Below the pieces are notes generated by a model. It did not search any database. It worked only from the letters and a program-made list of their open reading frames with translations, and had not been told where the DNA came from. This document shows positions 1 through 6,250 of a DNA stretch of 6,456 bases, in pieces. Made by a program: the position numbers and the translations under genes. Source of the stretch: CAZVFX01 sp964626565 (GTDB taxonomy: Bacteria; Myxococcota_A; UBA9042; CAIXZC01); NCBI GenBank assembly GCA_964626565.1, contig CAZVFX010000229.1, positions 1 through 6,456 on the forward strand. Direction: 5' to 3'. How positions within the stretch are numbered: position 1 is the first letter of the stretch; each line of letters starts with the position of its first letter.

Positions 1-1101
1 CGAATAGTCATCGCAAGTGCACGACCGCCGCTCGTCACCACGAAAACCACACGGGCACGGGTTCATGCTGGCCACCAGGGAAAAGGACGCTGGAAAGGTA
101 CACGACATGGCAGCCCTCGAGACAGTGACCACCCGGTCCTCCAGCGGCTGGCGCAGCGCCTCGAGCGCACTGCGGGGAAACTCGGGCAGCTCATCAAGAA
201 ACAAGACCCCGTTGTGCGCCAGGGATACCTCGCCCGGACGCGGTATCGAACCGCCGCCGATGAGAGCCACCGAGCTTACCGTGTGATGGGGCGCCCGAAA
301 CGGGCGGGTGGTCAGGAGCCCCCGGTCCCGGGCCAGAAGCCCGCTAACACTGTGGACCTTCGTGGTCTCCAGGCTCTCCTCCATGGTCATGGGGGGCAGG
401 ATGGTGGACAGCCGCCGGGCCAGCATCGTCTTCCCTGACCCCGGCGGGCCCACAAACATGATGTTGTGACCGCCCGCAGCAGCGACGACGAGGGCTTCCT
501 TGACCCACTCCTGCCCCTTAACTTCAGCCATATCGAACGGATAGGAATTCACATCCTCGGGCAAGGCAAAAGGGGCCGACTCGATGGCGGCCTCTCCCCG
601 CAAATGATGAACAATCTCGTCGAAAACGTTCACGGGGAGGACGTCCAGCCCCTCAATCACTGCGGCCTCGGCCGCGTTGGCACGGGGTAAAAAAACCCGC
701 CTGAAACCCGCGTCACGCGCCTTGATAGCCATGGGCAAAACGCCGGGCACCGGCCGAACTTCGCCCGTTAGCGAAAGTTCGCCGACGACGAGCGAGCCCT
801 CCAGCGCCGAACGAGGGACTACCTTCTCCGCAGCCAGCAACGCCATGGCCTGCGGAAGATCGTATAAAGTCCCGCGCTTGGGCACGTCTGCAGGCGCCAG
901 ATTGATGGTGACCCGCTTGGTGGGAAAATCGAAATCGCAATTAAGCAGCGCAGAGCGAATCCGTACCCGGCTCTCCCGCACAGCAGTTTCGGGCAGCCCC
1001 ACAACCTCGTAGGAGTTCAACCCGGGCCCGGTGTCACACTCCACCTCCACCAGATACCCATCGACTCCCACCACTCCCGCTGACATGACCTTCGCATACA
1101 T
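1..1101 (-). CDS. comM: ComM/YifB-family Mg-chelatase-like AAA+ ATPase, 3' end beyond window
   Basis: The reading frame is open for 367 codons from the ATG at 1101 to the window edge. ComM proteins are about 500 residues, so roughly 140 C-terminal residues are missing. Visible landmarks in order: an N-terminal ChlI/Lon-like domain (about residues 1-170) with NLAPADVP at 67-74; a Walker A motif GPPGSGKT at 218-225; the family signature RAPHHTVS; a Walker B LFLDE at 300-304; and MNPCPCG at 346-352 followed by a Cys pair. In studied bacteria ComM is a cytoplasmic hexameric helicase that promotes branch migration when incoming DNA recombines during natural transformation. That role is known for the family, not shown here. 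The start is supported by AGGAGG at 1110-1115, 8 nt upstream. I saw no clear promoter between it and the repeat pair upstream. No competence genes lie nearby. Family assignment is very secure; the biological role in this organism is less so. Confidence 0.95.
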   Translation of the reverse strand, partial: MYAKVMSAGVVGVDGYLVEVECDTGPGLNSYEVVGLPETAVRESRVRIRSALLNCDFDFPTKRVTINLAPADVPKRGTLYDLPQAMALLAAEKVVPRSALEGSLVVGELSLTGEVRPVPGVLPMAIKARDAGFRRVFLPRANAAEAAVIEGLDVLPVNVFDEIVHHLRGEAAIESAPFALPEDVNSYPFDMAEVKGQEWVKEALVVAAAGGHNIMFVGPPGSGKTMLARRLSTILPPMTMEESLETTKVHSVSGLLARDRGLLTTRPFRAPHHTVSSVALIGGGSIPRPGEVSLAHNGVLFLDELPEFPRSALEALRQPLEDRVVTVSRAAMSCTFPASFSLVASMNPCPCGFRGDERRSCTCDDYS

Positions 1102-1230
1102 GACCAGCACCTCCTACCCTTGTTATTGGGAGTTCGGAGCCAATGTGGCCAAAGAAAATGCAAAAATCGACATCACCCGTTCCCGCGCCCAAGTCCGCGC
1201 CCCCGCACGCGCAACGAGCCGGAACGGCCT

Positions 1231-1358
1231 CAAAGACAGGGACGGGGGGCCGTATTTTGTCGTCGGTACAGCCCCGGCCGGCAGCGACAAAGCGGAAGGG
1301 GCCAAGAGACAGGGACGGGGGGCGGTTATTTGCCGTCGGAAGACTAGTTCGCCGGCGG
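1231..1358 (+). repeat. Pair of G-rich REP-like repeats with inverted repeats, intergenic
   Basis: Two copies of the core GGGACGGGGGGC lie at 1239-1250 and 1312-1323, 73 bp apart. They share the longer string AGACAGGGACGGGGGGC (1234-1250 and 1307-1323) and similar right flanks (ATTTTGTCGTCGG and ATTTGCCGTCGG). Each core is followed by an AT-rich patch and then an inverted repeat. After the first, TTTGTCG (1256-1262) pairs with CGACAAA (1285-1291). After the second, CCGTCGG (1333-1339) pairs with CCGGCGG (1352-1358) with one G-T pair. The pair fills most of the 264-bp gap between comM and the upstream 205-residue gene. I see no gene in this gap and no hairpin followed by a T-run. The related copies at 2101-2198 and 6251-6320 make this a dispersed family. 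Confidence 0.85.
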
Positions 1359-1375
1359 TGGTCTCGGGTGCTTAC

Positions 1376-1993
1376 CTACTCAGGCAGGGGACAGCGGAGA
1401 TCGTCCGGGGGAGTCTGAAACAGGAAGGTCTTCTCGGGATTTCCCAGGTGGTAGGCCCCCTCAACCCTTACCCGGCCGCCGGGAAACAGCGATTTCCCTT
1501 CATGAGGGCGGCTGCAGACGGAAATCTCCCATTCCACGAACCAGGGCCCTGCAGCATCGGAGACGTCGCCCAGGCGGTGGTATACGGAATGAAGAAACAT
1601 CAAGCGCCGACTGGAATCGATAGTGAAGCCCCGCCGGACGTGGTCGGAGTGACCTACTCCGTCCCTTCCAGTAACCCGGTAATAGTAAAGACCGTCGGCT
1701 TCATCCTCCCAGATGTTGAGCGAAGTGTCGTCTTCAAACAAGAAGCGCTCGCCCCCACAGTAGATGCCCAAATGGGAATCTGCGCTGTCCACTAACTTCA
1801 TGATGCGCAATTCGCAACGGTCACCCTCTTCGATGTCCCGTTTGCCTCCGGTCTTGATCTTCTTAACGGTGATGTCGAACACAATCTGCCCGTCGTACCG
1901 ATCGACCATCAACTGCCAGGCAATAAGCAACGCACCGGCAGCTAGCAGCAGGATTAGGAAGATGTAGAACGGCCGGATCTTTGGTCGCTTCAT
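1376..1993 (-). CDS. Unrecognised N-terminally membrane-anchored protein, 205 aa
   Basis: I do not recognise a family. The protein begins with a basic stretch (K2, R3, K5, R7) and one hydrophobic segment at about residues 9-26, with no good signal-peptidase site after it. An inner-membrane anchor with a periplasmic body of about 180 residues is therefore likely. The body is mixed in charge with alternating hydrophobic residues, suggesting beta structure, and has four Cys: C60, C79 (in the sequence IYCGGERFLF), one in ISVCSRP and one near the C-terminus (LRCPLPE). Two disulfides are possible. The ATG at 1993 has a purine-rich AGGGGG a few bases upstream and lies about 65 nt downstream of a strong promoter at 2066-2094, so the start is well supported. 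The gene appears to be its own transcription unit, between crcB and comM on the same strand and flanked on both sides by G-rich repeats. Confidence 0.8.
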   Translation of the reverse strand: MKRPKIRPFYIFLILLLAAGALLIAWQLMVDRYDGQIVFDITVKKIKTGGKRDIEEGDRCELRIMKLVDSADSHLGIYCGGERFLFEDDTSLNIWEDEADGLYYYRVTGRDGVGHSDHVRRGFTIDSSRRLMFLHSVYHRLGDVSDAAGPWFVEWEISVCSRPHEGKSLFPGGRVRVEGAYHLGNPEKTFLFQTPPDDLRCPLPE

Positions 1994-2065
1994 GCCGATC
2001 CCCCTGGCCCCCGCAGATTAGCCGGCGGCCCGGATCATTCGTCGGAAGTTCCTGCTTCTTCATTG

Positions 2066-2094
2066 AGTATCCGAGGCTCGCAATCGGTTGTCAA
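2066..2094 (-). promoter_or_regulatory. Sigma70-type promoter for the 205-residue gene
   Basis: On the minus strand a perfect -35 box TTGACA (2094-2089) is followed by a 17-nt spacer and a -10 box GATACT (2071-2066, four of six consensus positions). The predicted start of transcription is near 2059, giving a leader of about 65 nt before the ATG at 1993. The -35 box sits only 6 bp from the 19-bp tandem repeat at 2101, so the repeat occupies the position where upstream activator or UP-element contacts would lie. Confidence 0.7.
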
Positions 2095-2100
2095 GGACGG

Positions 2101-2198
2101 TGGAAGACCGGGGATGGGTTGGAAGGCCGGGGACGGGGTGGAGAACCGGGGACGGGGGGCGCAATTTCGGCTATCGCTGAGCCGTCAATGCATAGCCG
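2101..2198 (+). repeat. 19-bp tandem repeat ending in the G-rich core, plus hairpin over the crcB stop
   Basis: Three tandem 19-bp units start at 2101, 2120 and 2139, each of the form TGGARRNCCGGGGAYGGGK. The third runs into an exact copy of the dispersed core GGGACGGGGGGC at 2149-2160. As in the other arrays, the core is followed by ATTT (2164-2167) and an inverted repeat: CGGCTAT (2168-2174) pairs perfectly with ATAGCCG (2192-2198). The left arm contains the crcB stop codon (2171-2173), so the hairpin lies across the end of that gene. There is no T-run after it on the minus strand, so it is not a standard terminator. Six G-runs of three or more fall within 50 bp. Confidence 0.8.
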
Positions 2199-2545
2199 AC
2201 CCACACCAGTGCAAGGCCGAGGATCAAGTGCATCCCAACGCTGGCGGCCACCCGGAAATACTCGGCGTTGCGGAGCATGGCGAATGTCTCCTGACCGAAG
2301 GTTGAAAACGTCGTGAATGCACCCAGCACGCCGATGAGTGCGAAAGTGCGAAACTCGGGTCCGAACAACTGCCGGGACTCTAAGATCCCTGCGAGCAACC
2401 CGATGAGCAAACAGCCGAGGAGATTAACCACGAGCGTCCCGTAGGGAAACGTCGAATGGGGCACCTGCCTGTGCACCAAACCGCCGAGGCCATAACGTGC
2501 CAGAGCACCAATGAATCCTCCGGAACCAACAATGAGAGCATTCAT
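2171..2545 (-). CDS. crcB: CrcB/Fluc fluoride ion channel
   Basis: The 124-residue product matches the Fluc/CrcB family in length and in all main motifs. These are GGFIGALARYGLG at 9-21, the conserved Asn in YGTLVVNLLG (N41), and the GAFTTFSTFGQE segment at 75-86, whose Phe residues (F80, F83) line the fluoride path in known structures. Four hydrophobic segments are visible, as expected. In known members two copies form an antiparallel dual-topology dimer in the inner membrane that lets fluoride leave the cell. A single gene fits the homodimer type. The start at 2545 aligns with family N-termini but has no strong Shine-Dalgarno. A TTG at 2560, five codons earlier, has GGAGAG (2570-2565) 4 nt upstream and is a reasonable alternative. 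The frame stays open further upstream but that part looks non-coding. A candidate promoter lies at 2647-2675. The 3' end overlaps a repeat-associated hairpin. Confidence 0.95.
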   Translation of the reverse strand: MNALIVGSGGFIGALARYGLGGLVHRQVPHSTFPYGTLVVNLLGCLLIGLLAGILESRQLFGPEFRTFALIGVLGAFTTFSTFGQETFAMLRNAEYFRVAASVGMHLILGLALVWVGYALTAQR

Positions 2546-2646
2546 CAGGGTCGTCTTCAAGTTTCTCTCCAATGCTGACGTTCTGTCGGGCCAGCTGCCG
2601 CCTGTGCAGGTACCGCGAGGTCTGCCAGGTTCCCGACTCCGTTCGT

Positions 2647-2675
2647 ACCATATCAACTCCATCTCGACGCGGCAA
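2647..2675 (-). promoter_or_regulatory. Candidate crcB promoter
   Basis: On the minus strand, TTGCCG (2675-2670) is separated by 17 nt from TATGGT (2652-2647). Each box matches four of six consensus positions with ideal spacing. Transcription would start near 2640, giving a leader of about 95 nt to the ATG at 2545. It is the best match I see in the 260-bp gap, but boxes of this quality also occur by chance. Confidence 0.4.
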
Positions 2676-2700
2676 GTTGTGGTGGCCCGGCCGATGATTT

Positions 2701-2718
2701 GCAGTTCATCAGAACTGC
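2701..2718. promoter_or_regulatory. Perfect 7-bp palindrome in the divergent crcB/lipoprotein intergenic region
   Basis: GCAGTTC (2701-2707) and GAACTGC (2712-2718) form a perfect inverted repeat with a 4-bp centre. It lies about 26 bp upstream of the candidate crcB -35 box and 89 bp upstream of the lipoprotein start. It could be a dimeric-regulator operator serving either gene, or a simple hairpin. No T-run follows on either strand, so it is not an intrinsic terminator. The rest of the 2546-2806 gap holds no gene that I can support, and I see no convincing promoter for the plus-strand gene. Confidence 0.3.
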
Positions 2719-2806
2719 CATCTCCGCTCATTTGAAGCCTTGCCGGTTCCCGGCCGAGACCCCACCTTTACTCTGTGTCCCGCATTCTTCCGGAAAGGAG
2801 ACAATT

Positions 2807-4060
2807 ATGTGGAACTCAAGACGAAATGTACTGTCTCTGCCGCTAATCCTCGCCTTTCTGCTCCTTGCCGCTTGCGCCAATGAAAAGTCGGAGACGGGCG
2901 CCCCCCTGTCCGATGCTTTGGAGGGTGCGGAGCAGGCTGAAGCCGGTGCCGTCGAAGCCGATGATCCGGCGGGCAAGTTCTTTCTCGACTCAAACGTGCG
3001 CGTGAACTTCACCCAAGGGCAATTCTGGCTACGCCTCGAGACCCCAGTGCCGGTACTCTGCGCAGTCAATTACGGCCCTGCAGGAGGATCCGTGATGGAA
3101 CTGGCAGCCATGGACATGACCGCTCCGGCGACTGACCACGACCTACAGCTCCAACTTGCGCTGAACACAACGTTCGAATTCGAATTGACTGCTTTCACGA
3201 AGAACCATCAAGTGTTCAGATCGAGCGTGTACACGATTCAGGCAAAAGAAGACGACGCTCCCGATCTCGACCTTGTGACGTCAGTTGGCGACGGCGCTCG
3301 AGTGATGACCGAATTAGACCTCTGCAACCTGAAGGAGGAACTGGCGGTCTTTGATGTTCTCGCAACTTCCGCCTCCCTCGCTTTCGCTTCCTCGGTTCCA
3401 ACGCTAGCGAGCAGCGCCTACGGGCCGGCACCGGCCCTGGGGACCTCTCGTCGAGCATCCGGAACCTCGCCCTTCACAGAGCATTCTCTGGATCTGCTCG
3501 CGCTGGAGCCATCGACGAAGTACCGAATCCAAACGTTGCTAATCGACGAAGACTCAACGGTTTGCGTAGCTGGCGATATCAACTTCACCACCCTGCAGGA
3601 AGAGAGCGACCCGAATGCGCCCGCCTTATCGAACGTCGCCTTGCTCTCCGCAGGGGCATTCATCAGTGGGGTGAGCAGCAATTGGGGAGGCTCCGGAAAC
3701 GATGGTTCTTTCGGCGCAGACAGTGCAATCGACGGTGACGACACAACGGAATGGTCGTCAGACTCCGACGGTGACGACGCCTGGCTCGAGGTTTCCCTTC
3801 CTGAGCCGACGAAAATCATCGCGATCGGTTTCTGGACCCGCACGATGGGGACATCCGCTCAGATTTCGAGGTTCTCCGTGACAAGCCCGGGACAAGGCCT
3901 ACTGGGAGAATTCGACCTGCCCGATGCCAAGGGACTCTTCGTTTTCGAGGTGCCCGCAACAACCACCGATTCGCTTCGCTTCGAAGTCATCACCAGCTCC
4001 GGCGGCAACACCGGCGCCAGGACCATCGAAATCTATGCGGCGGCCGAGGACGAAAGATGA
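2807..4060 (+). CDS. Lipoprotein with two Fn3-like domains and a discoidin (F5/8 type C-like) domain
   Basis: The 417-residue product starts at the ATG at 2807, preceded by AAAGGAG (2794-2800) with 6-nt spacing. The frame extends upstream to 2699, but that stretch has no such signal. A lipoprotein signal peptide is clear: basic N-terminus (R5, R6), hydrophobic core and lipobox LAAC with C23 as the lipidated Cys. Residue 24 is Ala, which would favour outer-membrane sorting under the E. coli +2 rule. An acidic linker (24-56) follows. Residues about 62-146 and 183-263 look like fibronectin type III-like domains; the second ends in LEPSTKYRIQTLLID and INFTTL, typical of such domains. Residues about 275-412 look like a discoidin domain, with SAIDGDDTTEWSS at 306-318 and LEVSLPEPTKIIAIGFWTR at 327-345. 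Such domains usually bind carbohydrate or other surface ligands; the ligand cannot be read here, and no catalytic motif is visible. It converges on the next gene with 17 bp between stop codons. Confidence 0.85.
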   Translation: MWNSRRNVLSLPLILAFLLLAACANEKSETGAPLSDALEGAEQAEAGAVEADDPAGKFFLDSNVRVNFTQGQFWLRLETPVPVLCAVNYGPAGGSVMELAAMDMTAPATDHDLQLQLALNTTFEFELTAFTKNHQVFRSSVYTIQAKEDDAPDLDLVTSVGDGARVMTELDLCNLKEELAVFDVLATSASLAFASSVPTLASSAYGPAPALGTSRRASGTSPFTEHSLDLLALEPSTKYRIQTLLIDEDSTVCVAGDINFTTLQEESDPNAPALSNVALLSAGAFISGVSSNWGGSGNDGSFGADSAIDGDDTTEWSSDSDGDDAWLEVSLPEPTKIIAIGFWTRTMGTSAQISRFSVTSPGQGLLGEFDLPDAKGLFVFEVPATTTDSLRFEVITSSGGNTGARTIEIYAAAEDER

Positions 4061-4077
4061 GACAAGGGCGAGGACTG

Positions 4078-6153
4078 TCAATCGGGGGTGCCTTGAGCGT
4101 CAAAGAGGCGTCCAAACAGGGCAGCAGGTTTTCCCTGAGGAGTCCGGCTGTGCCAAAACGCAACGAATCGGCCACCATCAAGCGTCGTCACATCAGGAAA
4201 CCAGGGATGATCGGCCATTTCGCCGTGGACCACAATCTGGTCTCCGGCCGGTGCTCCACCCTGGTCAAATAGGCGAGCGTGAACCTGAAAGCCAGGCGAG
4301 TAGTTGTAGTTCTCGGTATGCCACACCACCACAAAGCCTCCGTCCGAGAGGGCAGACACCCGGGCTGCATCCTGGGACAACGTTATTGACTGGTTGACCC
4401 GGAATTCGTCCCCCACGGGCTGGCCCGCCCCGGACAACCGGCGAGCATACACAGTGTACTCACTGCCGTCTTGAAGTTCGGAGAACCAGGTCACGATGAA
4501 CTGCCCCCCGGAGAGGGCGGCAATGTCCAGGTCTGCTTGCTCACCAGGAAGATGCTGGTTGAGCTGAAAATCATCCCCCAGCGCTACCCCATCTGCACCG
4601 AAACAACGACCGAGCGCTCCCCCATCGTCATCCAACGCTCCACTACCGTCCCAAACATAACAAAGGGTCGAGTCAGTCGCCGCCACCGCCGGACGTACCT
4701 GCCCGCCCAAGTCGCTAGAGGGCACCTTGAAATCATCGCCAACGGGCTCACCGGCAGCATCGAAAAGACGGGCGTACGTAGAGAAGTGGCTGCCATCTTT
4801 CATGGCATCCCAAACGACGACAAAACCACTTTGCGGGCGCCGAACCACATCGGGTCGACGCGACTGATTGTTGAACAGCACCGGCACTACAGTCTCACTA
4901 CCGAGCGGTCCTCCGAGCGGGTCGAAACGACGCAAGCGAATACCGCCCTGCCCCCGCCAGACCACCGCGAAGCCGGCCCCGGGCAACGGGGCAACAGACG
5001 GACCGTCGTCCGGATTACTGTAGGACGCGTTGACCTGCACTTCAACTCCCTTCTTCTGCCCCAGAGGGTCAAAACGTTGCAGATAAATGTCGGGATACCA
5101 GTCATTACCATCCGGATAGGCCGTATAGACCACGGCAAACCCACCATCGGGGAGAGCGGTAGAATCGGTATCTGTGGAGTGCTCCCCAGCCGGCGTTGTA
5201 TTGATGACAAACGGTCCGCTGACGCACTGGCCGCTGTCGACCTGATGACAAAGCTCATCGATACAGGAGTCGAGCGTACAGGCGTTGCCATCGTCACAGT
5301 CGCTATGCAGCGGATCGAGAGGCGAGCAGTCCAGGCTGTTTTCCAGCCCATCGCCGTCGCCATCCGGGTCACACCCGTTGAGTTGACCATCCATGTCGAT
5401 GTCCGCGGTCCCGGCACCCCCCGCTTTGTCCAGAGAAAGCGCAACCAGGAAGTTGAAATCGGCGGCAGACAGTTCCCCGTCGCAGTTGAGGTCTGCTCGG
5501 TGTCGGGCGACCAGACCCAGGCAATCTTCGTCCTCAGCGCCAGGATCGTCGCAAACCGCCACCTCGGAAGCCGCGAGGGACACCGAGGGATGCAAACATG
5601 CAGGCAAACAGAGCAAGGAGGGAGCGGCAAACCCTTGTCGGCATGTGTAGTCTCCTCCGGGAACGACAAGGCAGTCGTTGTCGTTTTCGCAGACGACCAT
5701 CTCGTCCTGAGAGCTGTGCTCGTAGACCAGAGTCAGGCATTGAATATCGACGACATTGACTGAGCCATCACGATTCAGGTCACCATCCGGGGCTGTGGAT
5801 GGAGTGGCTGCCGTCAGAAGGAAAACGATAGCTACCAGTGGGAAGAAGGCAAGAAAAGGTGCGCTCATCGTCAGGGGGTCGCGTCGTCGGGCCCGATGCC
5901 ATACACTTGCGGGGTTCCGCTTCTCTTTGGCTTCTTTGAGGTCTTCCCGCCACACTCGGTACTTGTCGGCGAAAGGCTCTTCGCTCTCCTCCTTGAGATC
6001 GCAGTTGTCGTAGATGTCGTCCGGTGGCTCCCGCTGAGCCGCGTTCCCCGACATTCGCCCGGCATCATCGCATTCAGCTGGCGGCACCCTACCCATGAAG
6101 ACCATTCCCGCGACATAGAACACGTTGCACTTCAGCCAACCCATGAACTTCAT
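4078..6153 (-). CDS. Large exported protein with dockerin-like Ca-binding motifs, Cys-rich module and seven propeller repeats
   Basis: The product is 691 residues from the ATG at 6153, which has AGGAGG 7 nt upstream and a strong promoter just before it. Residues 1-95 hold a weakly hydrophobic stretch (9-21) and then a highly charged region ending in RARRR (87-91). Residues 97-116 are strongly hydrophobic and resemble a signal peptide or anchor. Two dockerin/EF-hand-like loops follow: DLNRDGSVNVVD (125-136) and DLNCDGELSAAD (221-232), with a Cys-rich stretch between them (155-211). Next come an Asp-rich segment (251-275) and a CDDGNACTLDSC module (286-297). From about residue 315 to the end there are seven repeats of about 54 residues, each with a core like LSDGGFVVVW and most ending like ARLFDAAGEPVGDEF, suggesting a seven-bladed beta-propeller. 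No catalytic residues or sorting signal are evident, and the function is unknown. An internal ATG at 5868 would give a 596-residue protein with a classical signal peptide, but it lacks a Shine-Dalgarno. Confidence 0.85.
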   Translation of the reverse strand: MKFMGWLKCNVFYVAGMVFMGRVPPAECDDAGRMSGNAAQREPPDDIYDNCDLKEESEEPFADKYRVWREDLKEAKEKRNPASVWHRARRRDPLTMSAPFLAFFPLVAIVFLLTAATPSTAPDGDLNRDGSVNVVDIQCLTLVYEHSSQDEMVVCENDNDCLVVPGGDYTCRQGFAAPSLLCLPACLHPSVSLAASEVAVCDDPGAEDEDCLGLVARHRADLNCDGELSAADFNFLVALSLDKAGGAGTADIDMDGQLNGCDPDGDGDGLENSLDCSPLDPLHSDCDDGNACTLDSCIDELCHQVDSGQCVSGPFVINTTPAGEHSTDTDSTALPDGGFAVVYTAYPDGNDWYPDIYLQRFDPLGQKKGVEVQVNASYSNPDDGPSVAPLPGAGFAVVWRGQGGIRLRRFDPLGGPLGSETVVPVLFNNQSRRPDVVRRPQSGFVVVWDAMKDGSHFSTYARLFDAAGEPVGDDFKVPSSDLGGQVRPAVAATDSTLCYVWDGSGALDDDGGALGRCFGADGVALGDDFQLNQHLPGEQADLDIAALSGGQFIVTWFSELQDGSEYTVYARRLSGAGQPVGDEFRVNQSITLSQDAARVSALSDGGFVVVWHTENYNYSPGFQVHARLFDQGGAPAGDQIVVHGEMADHPWFPDVTTLDGGRFVAFWHSRTPQGKPAALFGRLFDAQGTPD

Positions 6154-6184
6154 TGGTCTTCCTCCTTCAGGAGCTCGTGATGGC

Positions 6185-6214
6185 AGTGTAACGGTCCTTT
6201 TCAATCTCTGTCAA
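6185..6214 (-). promoter_or_regulatory. Sigma70-type promoter deciding the start of the propeller protein
   Basis: On the minus strand a perfect -35 box TTGACA (6214-6209) is followed after 18 nt by TACACT (6190-6185, four of six consensus positions). Transcription should start near 6178. The leader of about 25 nt contains AAGGAGG (6167-6161) before the ATG at 6153. An in-frame ATG at 6204 falls inside the promoter spacer and would not be in the transcript, so 6153 is the better start. Confidence 0.7.
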
Positions 6215-6250
6215 ACAGGTGTACACCGCAGCGGTCCGAATGCGAGGACC

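Noticed and set aside
1231..1358. CRISPR array
   Set aside because: There are only two copies here, with a short G-rich core, and the spacing differs between loci (73, 47 and 19 bp). There is no regular repeat-spacer pattern and no cas gene.
1031..1795. 254-codon plus-strand open frame
   Set aside because: It lies antisense to the 205-residue gene and the comM start, runs through the intergenic repeats, and has no Shine-Dalgarno or recognisable domain. The minus-strand genes have clear starts and motifs.
2168..2198. Intrinsic terminator after crcB
   Set aside because: The hairpin is followed on the minus strand by AAATTGCG rather than a T-run, so it lacks the second half of a standard terminator.
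2546..2731. N-terminal extension of CrcB by up to 62 residues
   Set aside because: CrcB proteins start at the position equivalent to 2545, the extension has no hydrophobic or conserved sequence, and it would include the candidate promoter.
4887..5669. 260-codon minus-strand open frame
   Set aside because: It is a frame-shifted shadow of the propeller gene, rich in Arg, Thr and Trp with no coherent domain.
4471..5763. 430-codon plus-strand open frame
   Set aside because: It is antisense to the propeller protein. The length reflects high GC and repeated codons; the translation shows no domain, while the minus strand has clear repeats and Ca-binding motifs.
6154..6204. Upstream ATG at 6204 for the propeller protein
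   Set aside because: It lies within the spacer of a strong promoter and has no Shine-Dalgarno, whereas 6153 has an excellent one.
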